A stretch of DNA of 64,000 nt from Pararhizobium sp. IMCC3301 (GTDB lineage Bacteria > Pseudomonadota > Alphaproteobacteria > Rhizobiales > GCA-2746425). Position 1 is the stretch's first letter. Each line of letters opens with the position of its first letter. The position numbers and the translations under genes are program-made. The stretch is taken from contig NZ_CP132336.1 of the NCBI RefSeq assembly GCF_030758315.1, positions 992,001 to 1,056,000 on the forward strand. The letters run 5' to 3'. Below are positions 44,040 through 51,998 of the stretch, piece by piece. The notes beneath the pieces are model-generated. The model ran no database searches. It was not told where the DNA came from and saw only the letters and a list, made by a program, of their open reading frames with translations.

Positions 44040-44459
44040 CTAGGCGGGTGTCACGCCATCATCGTAAATGTCGTCATCGGCAATCAGCACGGCCCGCAGC
44101 TTCGGATCGTCCGGACCGATATAGACGCCATTTGCCAACTCTCTCATATAGCTTTTCGCCTCATCGACGGCTTGGGTCTCATTGCCATATTTGTAGGTCA
44201 GATAGTCACTGAACCACATCAGGAGATAACCTTCTTCCGGCTCGATCTGCCCTTTAACCGGCGCGCTGCCGTAAGCAGCCATGATCTCCGGTCGGCTGGT
44301 CATATCTTTGATGATAGTCAGCACAAGGCTCAGTGGCGCCGGTGGAATTTCAGACATCAGACGACGTGACGTGTTAAGTTTCGCAACTTTACTCAATTCG
44401 TCAATATCATTGAACCACTGATACTGGTCCATTTCGGTAAACATGGTTTTGTCGGTCAC
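44040..44459 (-). CDS. Putative immunity-like protein, array 2 member 2 (type B)
   Basis: 139 aa (MTDKTMFTEMDQYQWFNDID; KVAKLNTSRRLMSEIPPAPL; EIMAAYGSAPVKGQIEPEEG). B type but with a different segment at residues 22-40 from the other B members, so the specificity-determining part may be there. Ends DDGVTPA. Function not recognised. Confidence 0.6.
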   Translation of the reverse strand: MTDKTMFTEMDQYQWFNDIDELSKVAKLNTSRRLMSEIPPAPLSLVLTIIKDMTSRPEIMAAYGSAPVKGQIEPEEGYLLMWFSDYLTYKYGNETQAVDEAKSYMRELANGVYIGPDDPKLRAVLIADDDIYDDGVTPA

Positions 44460-44506
44460 GGCAGAGCTCCTTCATGAAATACACATGTGCATCAGGCAGC
44501 AATGCC

Positions 44507-44926
44507 CTAGGCGGGTGTCTCCCCATCATCATAGATGTCATCATCAGCCAGCAGCGCCGCCCGCAGCTTCGGGTCGTCCACGCTGCTGTAGACACCGTGT
44601 ACCAGGCGCCTCATATGGCCTCGGGCCTCATCGACAGCCATTGTCTCGTTGCCGTATTTGTAATCCAGATAGTCATTGTACCACCTTAGCAGGAAGCTTT
44701 CTTCCGGCCCGATCTGTCCATCCAGCGGCGCACTGCTCCAGGCGGCAACGACCTCCGGCCGGCTGACTGTCTCCTGCATGATTGCCAGCACAAGGCTTAA
44801 AGGCGCCGGTGGAATGTCGGCCAGACAGCGTGTGGACAGGTCCAGATTGGAAGCATCTGCCAGCTCGTCAATATCGTTGAACCACTGATACTGGTCCAGT
44901 TCAGTAAACATGCTTTTATCGGTCAT
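44507..44926 (-). CDS. Putative immunity-like protein, array 2 member 1 (type A)
   Basis: 139 aa from ATG 44926 (one codon after another ATG). Type A (MTDKSMFTELDQYQWFNDID; VVAAWSSAPLDGQIGPEESF). First gene of array 2, 177 bases downstream of the large terminase gene stop. Function not recognised. Confidence 0.6.
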   Translation of the reverse strand: MTDKSMFTELDQYQWFNDIDELADASNLDLSTRCLADIPPAPLSLVLAIMQETVSRPEVVAAWSSAPLDGQIGPEESFLLRWYNDYLDYKYGNETMAVDEARGHMRRLVHGVYSSVDDPKLRAALLADDDIYDDGETPA

Positions 44927-45103
44927 CAAAGCACTCCTTCAGATCGGACATTCGCAAGGCACCGGCCTGCCCGCAATCTTCCATTGGAGGTTCACTGCAA
45001 CAGACTGGATTATCGGACATCTGCCTTTTCGCATCATGTACAGAACACGGCAACCTGCCCATAATATATCGCATCTGCGCGCGGCGGGCGGTATGCTGAA
45101 CCC

Positions 45104-46435
45104 TCAATACCCTGCCAGCGGATCAGCCATCCCTGCATGGCAGGTTTGATCGGCATAATCCGCAGCCGAAACCATCGCCGTTGCAACTCGTTCGGCAAAT
45201 GTCAGTGCCAGCGCGTCCCCCAGATCAGGCGATGGAATACCGCGTTTCTTCATGTCGTCTTTCTTCTCAAGTTGAATGCGGTTGTTCGCGTCATAACTGT
45301 ATTCCGGGCCTTGCAGATCGAGTTCCAGCTCGGGATTTGGTGTCAGGGCACCACGGTTTTTCAACCAGTCGCGCATGCGCCCCCAGCATTCGGCACGCTT
45401 GTTGAAATATCTGGTGTGCTCTGTGGCGCGACCACCCGCATTGACATCCACCGCCCTCAGTCCCAATTGCCGCAGCCGGTCCACCACACCGCCGCCAACG
45501 CCCACACCATCGACAAAAATACGGTCCGGACTCTCGCGCTCGGCGATTTCCGCCACCTTGGAGGCAGTCTGCATCGTGTCCAGTCCCTGCCATGTGATGA
45601 TTTTCATCAACTTGTCGCCGTGGCGGATGGCCAGCGCTGACCGGTCATCGCCAAACCGCGCCACATCCAGCCCCAGGATAACCGGGCGCTGCGGGTCTTC
45701 CATTGTCCGCTCCAATGCCTGGTCGATATGTTCATAGCTGATGAACTGCACGGACTCCGCGGCCTCAAAGGAGCAGTAATATTCCTGCTGAATCTTTTCT
45801 TCCGACATGCCCGACAGACGTTCTTCCTGTATATGCGCCGCCGTCAGAACCTGCGTGTCCTCAATGGTCAGCCGCTCGAAAAACCAGGCCGGATTTTTCT
45901 GTGCCATGATGGCCATCCGGTAAGCATGGTTGCGCCCGCGCGGCGTGGTGTTGAACCAGGCCCAGCCGCCATTTTCCATCAGGATCGGACGAATGAAATC
46001 CCATGATTGCGGGTTTGTCAGAGCCCATTCGGAAAACACCACGCCTACCGGGTTGGCACCCACCAGCGCATCGTAATTGTCGGCTCCGGCGAGTTGCCAC
46101 ACTGCACCGTTTTTGAATTCAATCAGCATTTCATCGCTCAGCTTGCGGGCACGTAATGCGTCCGGAAAAGCCTGATCGATCATGCGCCGCCCCTCGCGGT
46201 CGACATTGTTCCACACCACCTTGCGCGCCTGGCGCTGCGAGGGCAGCAAATGCCAGTACACTCCAGGGCGGCGGAACATTTCCTTGGCGGCATAGTTCAG
46301 TCCGGCGGAATCCTTGCCGGCGCGTCTGTGCCAAAGCGAAACGGCGCGTTTGCCGCCACCATCCAGATAGGCCATCACCGGTATCTGGTAGCTGCGCGGT
46401 GTCCAGTTATTCGGCAGGATTATCTGGCTCATCAT
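45104..46435 (-). CDS. Terminase large subunit
   Basis: 443 aa. ATPase domain: WHRRAGKDS near residue 37 is the Walker A-like motif and VVFSEWAL near residue 130 the Walker B region with its catalytic glutamate. Nuclease domain: GLDVARFGDDRSALAIRHGD near residue 250 and DGVGVGGGVVDRL carry RNase H-fold acidic residues, with a further aspartate near SPDLGDALALTF. It packages DNA into the capsid. Its start overlaps the small subunit by 29 bases. Confidence 0.9.
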   Translation of the reverse strand: MMSQIILPNNWTPRSYQIPVMAYLDGGGKRAVSLWHRRAGKDSAGLNYAAKEMFRRPGVYWHLLPSQRQARKVVWNNVDREGRRMIDQAFPDALRARKLSDEMLIEFKNGAVWQLAGADNYDALVGANPVGVVFSEWALTNPQSWDFIRPILMENGGWAWFNTTPRGRNHAYRMAIMAQKNPAWFFERLTIEDTQVLTAAHIQEERLSGMSEEKIQQEYYCSFEAAESVQFISYEHIDQALERTMEDPQRPVILGLDVARFGDDRSALAIRHGDKLMKIITWQGLDTMQTASKVAEIAERESPDRIFVDGVGVGGGVVDRLRQLGLRAVDVNAGGRATEHTRYFNKRAECWGRMRDWLKNRGALTPNPELELDLQGPEYSYDANNRIQLEKKDDMKKRGIPSPDLGDALALTFAERVATAMVSAADYADQTCHAGMADPLAGY

Positions 46436-46910
46436 TCATCTTTGCAAAATCGATTATCGCCACACTCAGCGTGGCTGCCGGTTCGCGCTTGTCGGCCATC
46501 AGCCCCAGCAATCTGGCTTTGCCCAGTGTCGCCGAAACGGCTGTACTGGCACCCTTGTCATCGGCCATCGCCTTGGCGCGGGCGTTTTCCAGTTCCCATG
46601 TCAGAGCACGAATATCGGCGTCTTGTGTGCGGTGCGCACTTTGTGAGGCGGAAATTGCCTCTCCACGCACGTCATCGCTGCCGGCTTCCTGCAACGCCAT
46701 AATGCGCAGCACCACATCGTGATTGGCCAGCGCTGCGCTGGCGTCATGCCAGACAATCTCATCCGCCACCTCGTTCGGCACAGCGAATGCAAACCGGAAG
46801 GCCTGCGGCGCATGTCCGCTTGCTACATAGGCAGCGGCAAACGCTTCCTGCTCGGACGTCAGCGCAAAAGCCTGTTCAAAGCGCGCGCTGCACAGCCCTG
46901 TTTCGGTCAT
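46407..46910 (-). CDS. Terminase small subunit
   Basis: About 167 aa from ATG 46910 (MTETGLCSARFEQAFALTSE). Helical N-terminal domain FAAAYVASGHAPQAFRFAFA resembles the terminase_2-type DNA-binding region, and the C-terminal part has the SATLGKARLLGLMADKREPA pattern of small terminases. It recognises the packaging site. The longer frame upstream is rejected as it runs into unrelated sequence. Confidence 0.75.
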   Translation of the reverse strand: MTETGLCSARFEQAFALTSEQEAFAAAYVASGHAPQAFRFAFAVPNEVADEIVWHDASAALANHDVVLRIMALQEAGSDDVRGEAISASQSAHRTQDADIRALTWELENARAKAMADDKGASTAVSATLGKARLLGLMADKREPAATLSVAIIDFAKMNDEPDNPAE

Positions 46911-46972
46911 AGAATTCCCGGTCTGTCTGCTGGACACATTTCCGGCCTTATGTAGCACGCGCACCAAGATTA

Positions 46973-47245
46973 TTAGGCTGGGACTTTCACGTCTGCAGTT
47001 TGATCTTGCATTGCCGTTGTGAGTTGGCTGTGGCAATGCTTCGCGCAATCCTTTGCGCTTTTGACCACGTACCGGCCCGAGAACACGCTGATAACCGGCA
47101 CCGCACAGATTGCCACTGAGACCGTATGCCAGATGTAAAAATACTGCTGCGAAAAGACCGTCGAAAAAAGACCCCATGACTTTGCGGCCTGGCCAACGTC
47201 CAGCGCCAGCAATATGGATGCGAAGAACGCGAGGAAGCCAGCCAT
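46973..47245 (-). CDS. Small membrane protein, unknown
   Basis: About 90 aa from ATG 47245. Two hydrophobic segments (FLAFFASILLALDVGQAA and TVSVAICAVPVISVF) and a polar C-terminus. A longer frame up to 47380 would run opposite to the transposase remnant, so the shorter start is preferred. It lies directly upstream of the terminase genes. Could be the last remaining gene of a phage early region; no family recognised. Confidence 0.4.
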   Translation of the reverse strand: MAGFLAFFASILLALDVGQAAKSWGLFSTVFSQQYFYIWHTVSVAICAVPVISVFSGRYVVKSAKDCAKHCHSQLTTAMQDQTADVKVPA

Positions 47246-47542
47246 TGGGATGCGCTCCGCGACGGTTGGGAGACTGGCCGCATCAATCACAGTGAGGCAT
47301 ACTCGCTCGAAGGCATCTGCACAAATCAGGTTGAAAGCTATTTCTCGCGCCTTCGCCGTATGGTTCAGGGCCAACATCATGGTGTGTCACCGCAATATCT
47401 GCACCAGTACGCACATCACGCGGCATGGAGTGAAGATATTCGCAGGCGTTCAAATGGCGGAAATGCTTTTGGGCTTTTTGGGTTGGCTTTGCATCAACCG
47501 GTCAGCCGGAATTGGGCTGGATATTGGCAACGGGCGGCTTAG
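47216..47542 (+). pseudogene. IS1595-family (ISXO2-like) transposase remnant
   Basis: A plus-strand frame ends in TAG at 47542 and codes for the C-terminus of an ISXO2-type transposase: HWDALRDGWETGRINHSEAY, TNQVESYFSRLRRMVQGQHH, GVSPQYLHQYAHHAAWSEDI and NPVSR-like HQPVSRNWAGYWQRAA. The glutamate in TNQVESYFSRLRR is part of the catalytic triad. The N-terminal zinc ribbon and the first two aspartates are gone. No inverted repeats were found. Confidence 0.75.
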
Positions 47543-47797
47543 TTAGACTGCCAAACGAAGACTCCAACACAACACGACACCATCATTGTCGTTGATCTCA
47601 TACAAGATATTCACTGCTGGTATTCTGATCAGTGAGGGCGACTGATAAACCCAAACCTTTCCGCCGGGGAAACCAAGATGTGGCTCGCCCACCATCCGAG
47701 GATCCTTGCAAACTGCTGCTTCGAAACTATCAAGGACGTCCCAAAGCCCTTCGTTATGCGTGGCTCTCTTGTAAAACGCGCGCTCGAAAAGTGGCAT
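47543..47797 (-). CDS. Panacea-linked toxin
   Basis: 84 aa from ATG 47797 (MPLFERAFYKRATHNEGLWD). It overlaps the end of the Panacea antitoxin gene by 44 bases and is in the same direction. The strand pair KVWVYQSPSLIRIPAVNILY and EINDNDGVVLCWSLRLAV resembles the RelE-like fold of toxins in panacea-type pairs. A longer frame to 47938 would lie inside the antitoxin gene and is rejected. Toxicity is inferred from position and fold only. Confidence 0.6.
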   Translation of the reverse strand: MPLFERAFYKRATHNEGLWDVLDSFEAAVCKDPRMVGEPHLGFPGGKVWVYQSPSLIRIPAVNILYEINDNDGVVLCWSLRLAV

Positions 47798-48362
47798 AAT
47801 CCGTAAAACCCAAGGAGTCTGCTTTCGATCTCTCAGCCTCAATTTCCTCTGCCTCGCCTGCTGCCCAATCAAGGGCATCCGGCGATACCTCACTGGGAAA
47901 AATGTGGAGAGCGCTATGATAGGGCAATTCTTCTCCAAAATCAGCTATTTCCCAAGCGCGATTATGGCTAAACTGGCTAATTGTCTTTGCCGTGTTGTTG
48001 CGACACACAAATTCAATCATTTCATCCAACATTAGGCGCTCGACCTTATTCAGGCGATCAATCTCTGGCTCGACTAATGGGATATACTCCTTCTTTCGAA
48101 ACCCGAAATAGTCACCCTCCTCAATTTTAAGAATTCCTTCTGACTCCATATCCCGAAGTGTCACCAGTAACTCGTCAGAAGTCGGCCCGTGAGGGCGCTT
48201 TCTATATGTCGAGCCTGTCACCGGCGCGCCAATAAGCGCGTAGTGCATCATGTCGAGAAAATAAAGCACCTTATGGAGTTTGACGGCCCCTAACTGCGAT
48301 CTGTCACAATTGGAGGACACGTACAAAATTATGGTTTTATATTTTGCCCTATCGAATTGCAT
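47754..48362 (-). CDS. Panacea-domain antitoxin (SocA-like)
   Basis: About 202 aa from ATG 48362 (MQFDRAKYKTIILYVSSNCD). The panacea domain is plain: LGAVKLHKVLYFLDMMHYAL, then GSTYRKRPHGPTSDELLVTL and LDEMIEFVCRNNTAKTISQF with SHNRAWEIADFG. Such domains neutralise a variety of toxins, which in this locus is probably encoded by the overlapping downstream gene. An ATG at 48431 gives a longer, less conserved N-terminus. Confidence 0.85.
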   Translation of the reverse strand: MQFDRAKYKTIILYVSSNCDRSQLGAVKLHKVLYFLDMMHYALIGAPVTGSTYRKRPHGPTSDELLVTLRDMESEGILKIEEGDYFGFRKKEYIPLVEPEIDRLNKVERLMLDEMIEFVCRNNTAKTISQFSHNRAWEIADFGEELPYHSALHIFPSEVSPDALDWAAGEAEEIEAERSKADSLGFTDYATFRARVLQESHA

Positions 48363-48608
48363 GACTAAGTTCCTAATTAGTAGACGTATATAGTGCGCTA
48401 TAATGTTAACAGAAAGGTTTTGATTCAGCAAGTTATTGATTCAAAAGAAAAAATTAGATTCAATCAATGGCTTAGCGCACCACTTCCCAAACCATATACT
48501 GCCCAGCCTTATTTGCCCGCATGGATGACTCGCCCTATTATAGTAAAGCCGAATCACTACAACCATAGAGATTCCGTATCGGCTGCAATCACGAAAGGAT
48601 TGATTATC

Positions 48609-48758
48609 ATGGCTAAAAAATCACCTTGGCATTCAACCAAACAACAGGTTCATCATAACAACACCGAATGCAACACGGGAAACAACATTGAAAAAGAAAA
48701 TCTCAGGCAGGGCGCAGGCGGCAAGCCGCTTTGTAAGGAATGCGCTCGACTGAGCTAA
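48609..48758 (+). CDS. Small conserved protein, 49 aa
   Basis: ATG 48609 with an AAAGGA ribosome site. The sequence MAKKSPWHSTKQQVHHNNTE, then CNTGNNIEKENLRQGAGGKP and LCKECARLS follows a small-protein pattern common in alphaproteobacteria and mobile regions: V-(H/Y)-H-x-N-x-x-C-x-x-G-N-x-I-E-x-E-N and a GTGGKPLCxxC end. The cysteines may bind a metal. Function unknown. Divergent from the Panacea pair. Confidence 0.65.
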   Translation: MAKKSPWHSTKQQVHHNNTECNTGNNIEKENLRQGAGGKPLCKECARLS

Positions 48759-48761
48759 TTT

Positions 48762-49037
48762 CTATTTGGGTGAAAATGTAATCTCCCACCACGGACCTGT
48801 AGGCTCTCCGTCATTCACTGGCCATGTCCTCCGTATTGCAGTGACGGGGAGCTGATTTACCATCGCCGCTGCGAGCGCCCTGAATCCTGTCTCGCGCTCG
48901 CCATAAAATCGCACTGTAGGTTCTGGGTATGCATGTCCGTCGCCGCCCTCACACGATTCAAATGTTTCTATTCCAGCCTTCTGCAATACCGCCACAGCGG
49001 CGACAATTCCAGCATCTAGCGGCGGGTCATAGGTCAT
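48762..49037 (-). CDS. Small phage/island protein, unknown
   Basis: About 91 aa from ATG 49037 (MTYDPPLDAGIVAAVAVLQK). Pattern AGIETFESCEGGDGHAYPEP with TVRFYGERETGFRALAAAMV matches a short protein often found in prophages and islands (ESCxG motif). Its ATG overlaps the stop of the preceding frame (ATGA), pointing to an operon with the broken gene upstream. Function unknown. Confidence 0.6.
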   Translation of the reverse strand: MTYDPPLDAGIVAAVAVLQKAGIETFESCEGGDGHAYPEPTVRFYGERETGFRALAAAMVNQLPVTAIRRTWPVNDGEPTGPWWEITFSPK

Positions 49038-49478
49038 TTGCTTAGTTCCCAAATCATGTACTGCGCCGGCCCCTGCTGTAACCGCGCAGCGCCTCTGTCA
49101 CGTTTGCCTCTTAACGCAACGCCGCAACGTTTTGTCATAGTCCTCACCAGCTTTGTGTCGTCTGTGTTCAATGCCCGCATTTTCATCATCTGCAAGGCTA
49201 TATCCTGCGATGTGAGCGGTTCTGTGGCTTGTCTGAATATATCTCAATACAGCGTGGGCCATTTGGCCTCTGTTGGCCCAATCATTAGGCGGGCGGAATG
49301 CCTTGGGCTTTATGATCCGATCTTCATAGGACGGATAAAACAACAAAATCGTTCCATCGAAATTTTCCAGATCCGATACCATCTGGCGCAATTCTTTGTG
49401 CAGGCGCTCTATATCGCCAGCCAGTTCGGCGCGCTTTCTGATTAACCCTGAAAGGGTGAGTTCGTATCCATTTGCCAT
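49034..49478 (-). pseudogene. Frameshifted small mobile-element gene
   Basis: The N-terminal frame (MANGYELTLSGLIRKRAELA, then GDIERLHKELRQMVSDLENF) belongs to a common unknown family in alphaproteobacterial mobile elements. Near 49210 the conserved C-terminus continues in another frame: SQDIALQMMKMRALNTDDTK, LVRTMTKRCGVALRG and ending YMIWELSK with a stop at 49034. So a one-base change breaks the gene, or the sequence has an error there. If not corrected, the product is about 126 aa with an unrelated tail. Confidence 0.65.
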
Positions 49479-49693
49479 GCCGTAAGACTGGCTGAAACGC
49501 GGTGAATCTGCTATGTGTCATTTGGTGTTACTGATACATATGGCCGAACATTTCCAAGTGGGGGCGGCCTGCCAGTAATTGCCCGACAATGCGACACAAC
49601 CGGCAAACGCCACTTGCCTCACATCACATCAAACTGGTGTCTGGAAAAATGTCTGAAAACCAGGCGGGACAAGCCAACAGCGTCACATCGCCC

Positions 49694-49780
49694 GATGCTC
49701 TATTTCTTGCATATTCCATTCACAGCAACAAGATTTTTGAAACATTGTCTGGCAGCTTTTTCCGGCTTTTTGTGCGCCCC
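49694..49780 (+). repeat. Imperfect direct repeat, copy 1 of about 87 bases
   Basis: Begins GATGCTCTATTTCTTGCA and ends TTCCGGCTTTTTGTGCGCCCC-like; copy 2 at 49929-50014 begins GATGCTCTATTTATTGCA and ends similarly, with a diverged middle. Confidence 0.6.
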
Positions 49781-49928
49781 CAACTGCCGCTCCTGCACCG
49801 CCTGGAAAAACAATGCAGCCGCACTTCACGCGGGCTGGTCACGCCGTCGCATGTTTATTCAACGGTCTGAATATTGATTTGTAAGTACCAACTGCATTGG
49901 ATGACCGGCTCCGATCATCAACTCGTCT

Positions 49929-50014
49929 GATGCTCTATTTATTGCAGAGGCACTCCGGTATCGCAATTTGTTTCGCCGGCCGATAGCAGTTTTATCCGGT
50001 TTTTTTCGCGCCCC
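49929..50014 (+). repeat. Imperfect direct repeat, copy 2 of about 87 bases
   Basis: Partner of 49694-49780. Both ends are conserved, the centre is not. Function unknown. Confidence 0.6.
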
Positions 50015-50038
50015 AGCACAACGGCCCGCGCCTGCCGG

Positions 50039-50767
50039 TCACTCCTTGGGATGGTTGGCCAGTGTCACCAGGCGGTCATGTTCCGTCACCGTGATTTTCT
50101 GCCGCCCGCTTTTCACCATGCCGGCCTGTTCCCAGGCACTCATCAGTCGCGAGACTGTGTGCAATGTTGTGCCAGTCATCTCCGAGATATCCTGACGCGA
50201 CAGCGGAAAATCAATCACAATGCCATCGTCGGTTTTGCGCCCGGTCTGATCGGCCAGCTTGACAATCGCATGAGCAACCCGCTGCTCCACGCGTTCCGTG
50301 GCCATTTCCACAATCCGGTCTTGAGCATCCTGCAGACGTTCACCCACCATGTGATAGGTGTTGGTCGCAAAGGTTGGAGATCGCGAAATCACTTCAGGCC
50401 AGATATCTCCGGGCCATCGCAACACCACGCAATCAGCCGCCGCGACGGCATTGGCGGGGTAAGTATCGCGGCCCAGCGCCTGGGCAACGCCGAACAATTC
50501 ACCGGCCGAAATATAACGTGCAATCACCTGCTCGCCGTCAGGGGTCACCCGTACAACACGAATATATCCATCCAGCAGAAGAAAAAACGAATCAGCCGGT
50601 TCACCGGCCGAAAATATGTAATCATTGCGGTTAAAGCGAACCGGCTTGGCCTGTTTTAATAGGTCCTGCAGGGCGTCCTTTGCAATATCCGCAAAGGGCG
50701 GCAAATTGGCAATCAGCGAAACATCCAGCACGTTGCAGAAAACCTTTCTGAGTTTGATGCAGCGCAA
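50039..50767 (-). CDS. Crp/Fnr family transcriptional regulator
   Basis: About 242 aa. Cyclic-nucleotide-binding fold: [40 protein letters not shown] and [11 protein letters not shown]. The helix-turn-helix is [20 protein letters not shown] near residues 190-210. The N-terminal cysteine cluster of FNR is not evident, so it is a nitrogen-oxide or redox regulator of the NnrR/DNR sort, not an oxygen-sensing Fnr. Start uncertain (ATG 50767; GTG 50731 is an alternative). Divergent from pseudoazurin by 64 bases. Confidence 0.85.
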   Translation of the reverse strand: MRCIKLRKVFCNVLDVSLIANLPPFADIAKDALQDLLKQAKPVRFNRNDYIFSAGEPADSFFLLLDGYIRVVRVTPDGEQVIARYISAGELFGVAQALGRDTYPANAVAAADCVVLRWPGDIWPEVISRSPTFATNTYHMVGERLQDAQDRIVEMATERVEQRVAHAIVKLADQTGRKTDDGIVIDFPLSRQDISEMTGTTLHTVSRLMSAWEQAGMVKSGRQKITVTEHDRLVTLANHPKE

Positions 50768-50831
50768 TGTAGGCCGCGCCCGGCACTGTTACCACACTGG
50801 CATCGAACCAGTGCAACAGAAAGGGCACACA

Positions 50832-51287
50832 ATGCGCAAAGCACACATCATAGCAACACTTTTCGGAGCCGGACTGGCATTCGGGCTGACCACCGGTCTG
50901 ACAAATGCTGCCGAATTCGAAATTCAGATGCTCAACAAGGGCGAAAAAGGCGGCATGGTATTCCAGCCCGATTTTATCAGGGCAATGCCAGGTGACACCA
51001 TTAAATTTCTGTCATCCGACAAGGGTCACAACGCCGAAGCAATCGAGGGAATGCTTCCTGAAGGTGTCGAACCATTCAAAAGCAAAATCAGCAAGGATTT
51101 CGAGCTGACGGTTGATGAAGAGGGACTTTACGGCGTCAAATGCACCCCCCATTACGGACTTGGCATGGTGGCCGTCATCGCCGTGGGTGCTTCAGAAAAC
51201 GAGGATACTGCCCGCGCCGTCAAGCATCGCGGCAAAGCCAAGAAGCGCTTTGACTCAATCTTTGAGGAATACGACGCAACAAATTGA
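50832..51287 (+). CDS. Pseudoazurin (blue copper protein)
   Basis: 151 aa with a signal peptide ([20 protein letters not shown]) cleaved before EFEIQML. The four type-1 copper ligands of pseudoazurins are present: His in [12 protein letters not shown], and Cys, His, Met in [11 protein letters not shown]. It shuttles electrons in the periplasm to copper nitrite reductase, which is encoded convergently about 0.7 kb away. ATG at 50832 is chosen because it starts the signal peptide. A terminator follows. Confidence 0.92.
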   Translation: MRKAHIIATLFGAGLAFGLTTGLTNAAEFEIQMLNKGEKGGMVFQPDFIRAMPGDTIKFLSSDKGHNAEAIEGMLPEGVEPFKSKISKDFELTVDEEGLYGVKCTPHYGLGMVAVIAVGASENEDTARAVKHRGKAKKRFDSIFEEYDATN

Positions 51288-51344
51288 TATCAGGTATTAA
51301 AATGAAGACAGGCCGCAAGTTGCGGCCTGTCAGACTCTGACCGG

Positions 51345-51369
51345 CCTCCGGCTTCTGCCGGAGGTTTTT
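51345..51369 (+). terminator. Terminator after pseudoazurin
   Basis: Perfect 8-bp stem (CCTCCGGC with GCCGGAGG, TTCT loop) followed by TTTTT. A second GC-rich hairpin without T-tract lies just before it at 51307-51331. Confidence 0.8.
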
Positions 51370-51905
51370 GATTCATTGAATCATGGAAATAATCCGATTT
51401 CACTACCAGCCGCTATTGCGCTGATGATGACGCTGGATGCCTTGATCCCGAAGATCATCTTCTGCCTCACATCAATGCGATGATCTGGCTACAACCATCA
51501 GACAACATCAAGCGGCCCAGGGCGAGTAGCCGCTGAAGAAGCGCGCGGCCTAAAGATAACCAGCGTCTCACGCACCGATCCTGATGCCGGCAATGCCACC
51601 ACCGACCGGAATGGCTATAGTCATGACACATCCAGCCCGGCCATCTGCAAAACCCGTCGGCTACTTGCTTCCTGCACTACAAACGTCAAGGCGCAACGCG
51701 CAGTTGCCTGCCATGTGCGGGTCACATCCGAGAATCCACAGCCGGGCATTTTTGAAGACCGTGGGGCAAAGCCATCAATAAGCAACGGAACTGAATATCA
51801 GGAAAATTGCAAATCCAATGGCTTGAAGGTCCAAACCACGCTCTCATCAGCCAATTGCCTCATCGTGCCTGAGCCAAAACCGTCAACAGCCACACCCCAA
51901 AACAA
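51370..51905. other. Non-coding stretch between pseudoazurin and nirK
   Basis: No convincing gene was found on either strand. The segment has short frames only, with no ribosome site. It may hold old gene debris. Confidence 0.4.
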
Positions 51906-51931
51906 AACCCCGCCTCAAAAAGACGGGGTTT
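51906..51931 (-). terminator. Terminator after nirK
   Basis: Stem AACCCCG/CGGGGTT with a loop of about 12 bases; on the minus strand it is followed by TTGTTTT. About 68 bases beyond the nirK stop. Confidence 0.7.
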
Positions 51932-51943
51932 GTCAGTAATCTG

Positions 51944-51972
51944 ACAGGCCGCAGGTCGCGGCCTGTTTTTTG
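51944..51972 (+). terminator. Plus-strand hairpin terminator near nirK end
   Basis: ACAGGCCGC and GCGGCCTGT form a stem around AGGTC, followed by TTTTTT on the plus strand. It would block transcripts entering nirK antisense. It resembles the hairpin at 51307-51331 that follows pseudoazurin. Confidence 0.65.
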
Positions 51973-51998
51973 GCTTTTACCGGGCTTGGTCAGTACCT

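Larger units (their letters stand above)
43564..44926 (-). repeat. Tandem gene array 2, period about 467-476 bp
   Basis: Three copies of the same family as array 1, with 47-bp spacers, starting at 43564, 44040 and 44507. Spacer words (CATCAGGCAGC and ribosome sites) match those of array 1. Confidence 0.9.
18296..49478. mobile_element. Podovirus-type prophage or domesticated virion module
   Basis: A contiguous block of phage genes, nearly all leftward: small and large terminase, split ejection protein, portal, scaffold, major capsid, tail tubular A and B, gp14-like protein, tail fibre, endolysin and holins. The block also carries several cargo genes, listed separately. No integrase, excisionase, repressor of the cI type, replication protein or phage RNA polymerase is present, and no attachment repeats were found. 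It may be a decayed prophage or a domesticated particle. The right edge is uncertain: terminase ends near 46.9 kb and mobile-element scraps continue to about 49.5 kb. Confidence 0.7.
49479..50038. other. Gene-free stretch with imperfect duplication
   Basis: No convincing gene. It holds two diverged copies of an approximately 87-base segment (49694-49780 and 49929-50014). It marks the transition from the mobile region to the chromosome. Confidence 0.4.

Noticed and set aside
46973-47380. 135-codon version of the small membrane protein at 46973-47245
   Set aside because: Its first 45 codons run opposite to the recognisable transposase remnant, so the shorter start is preferred.
49589-49870. 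Rightward 93-codon frame in the gene-free stretch
   Set aside because: No family pattern and no ribosome site; it covers one copy of a repeat.
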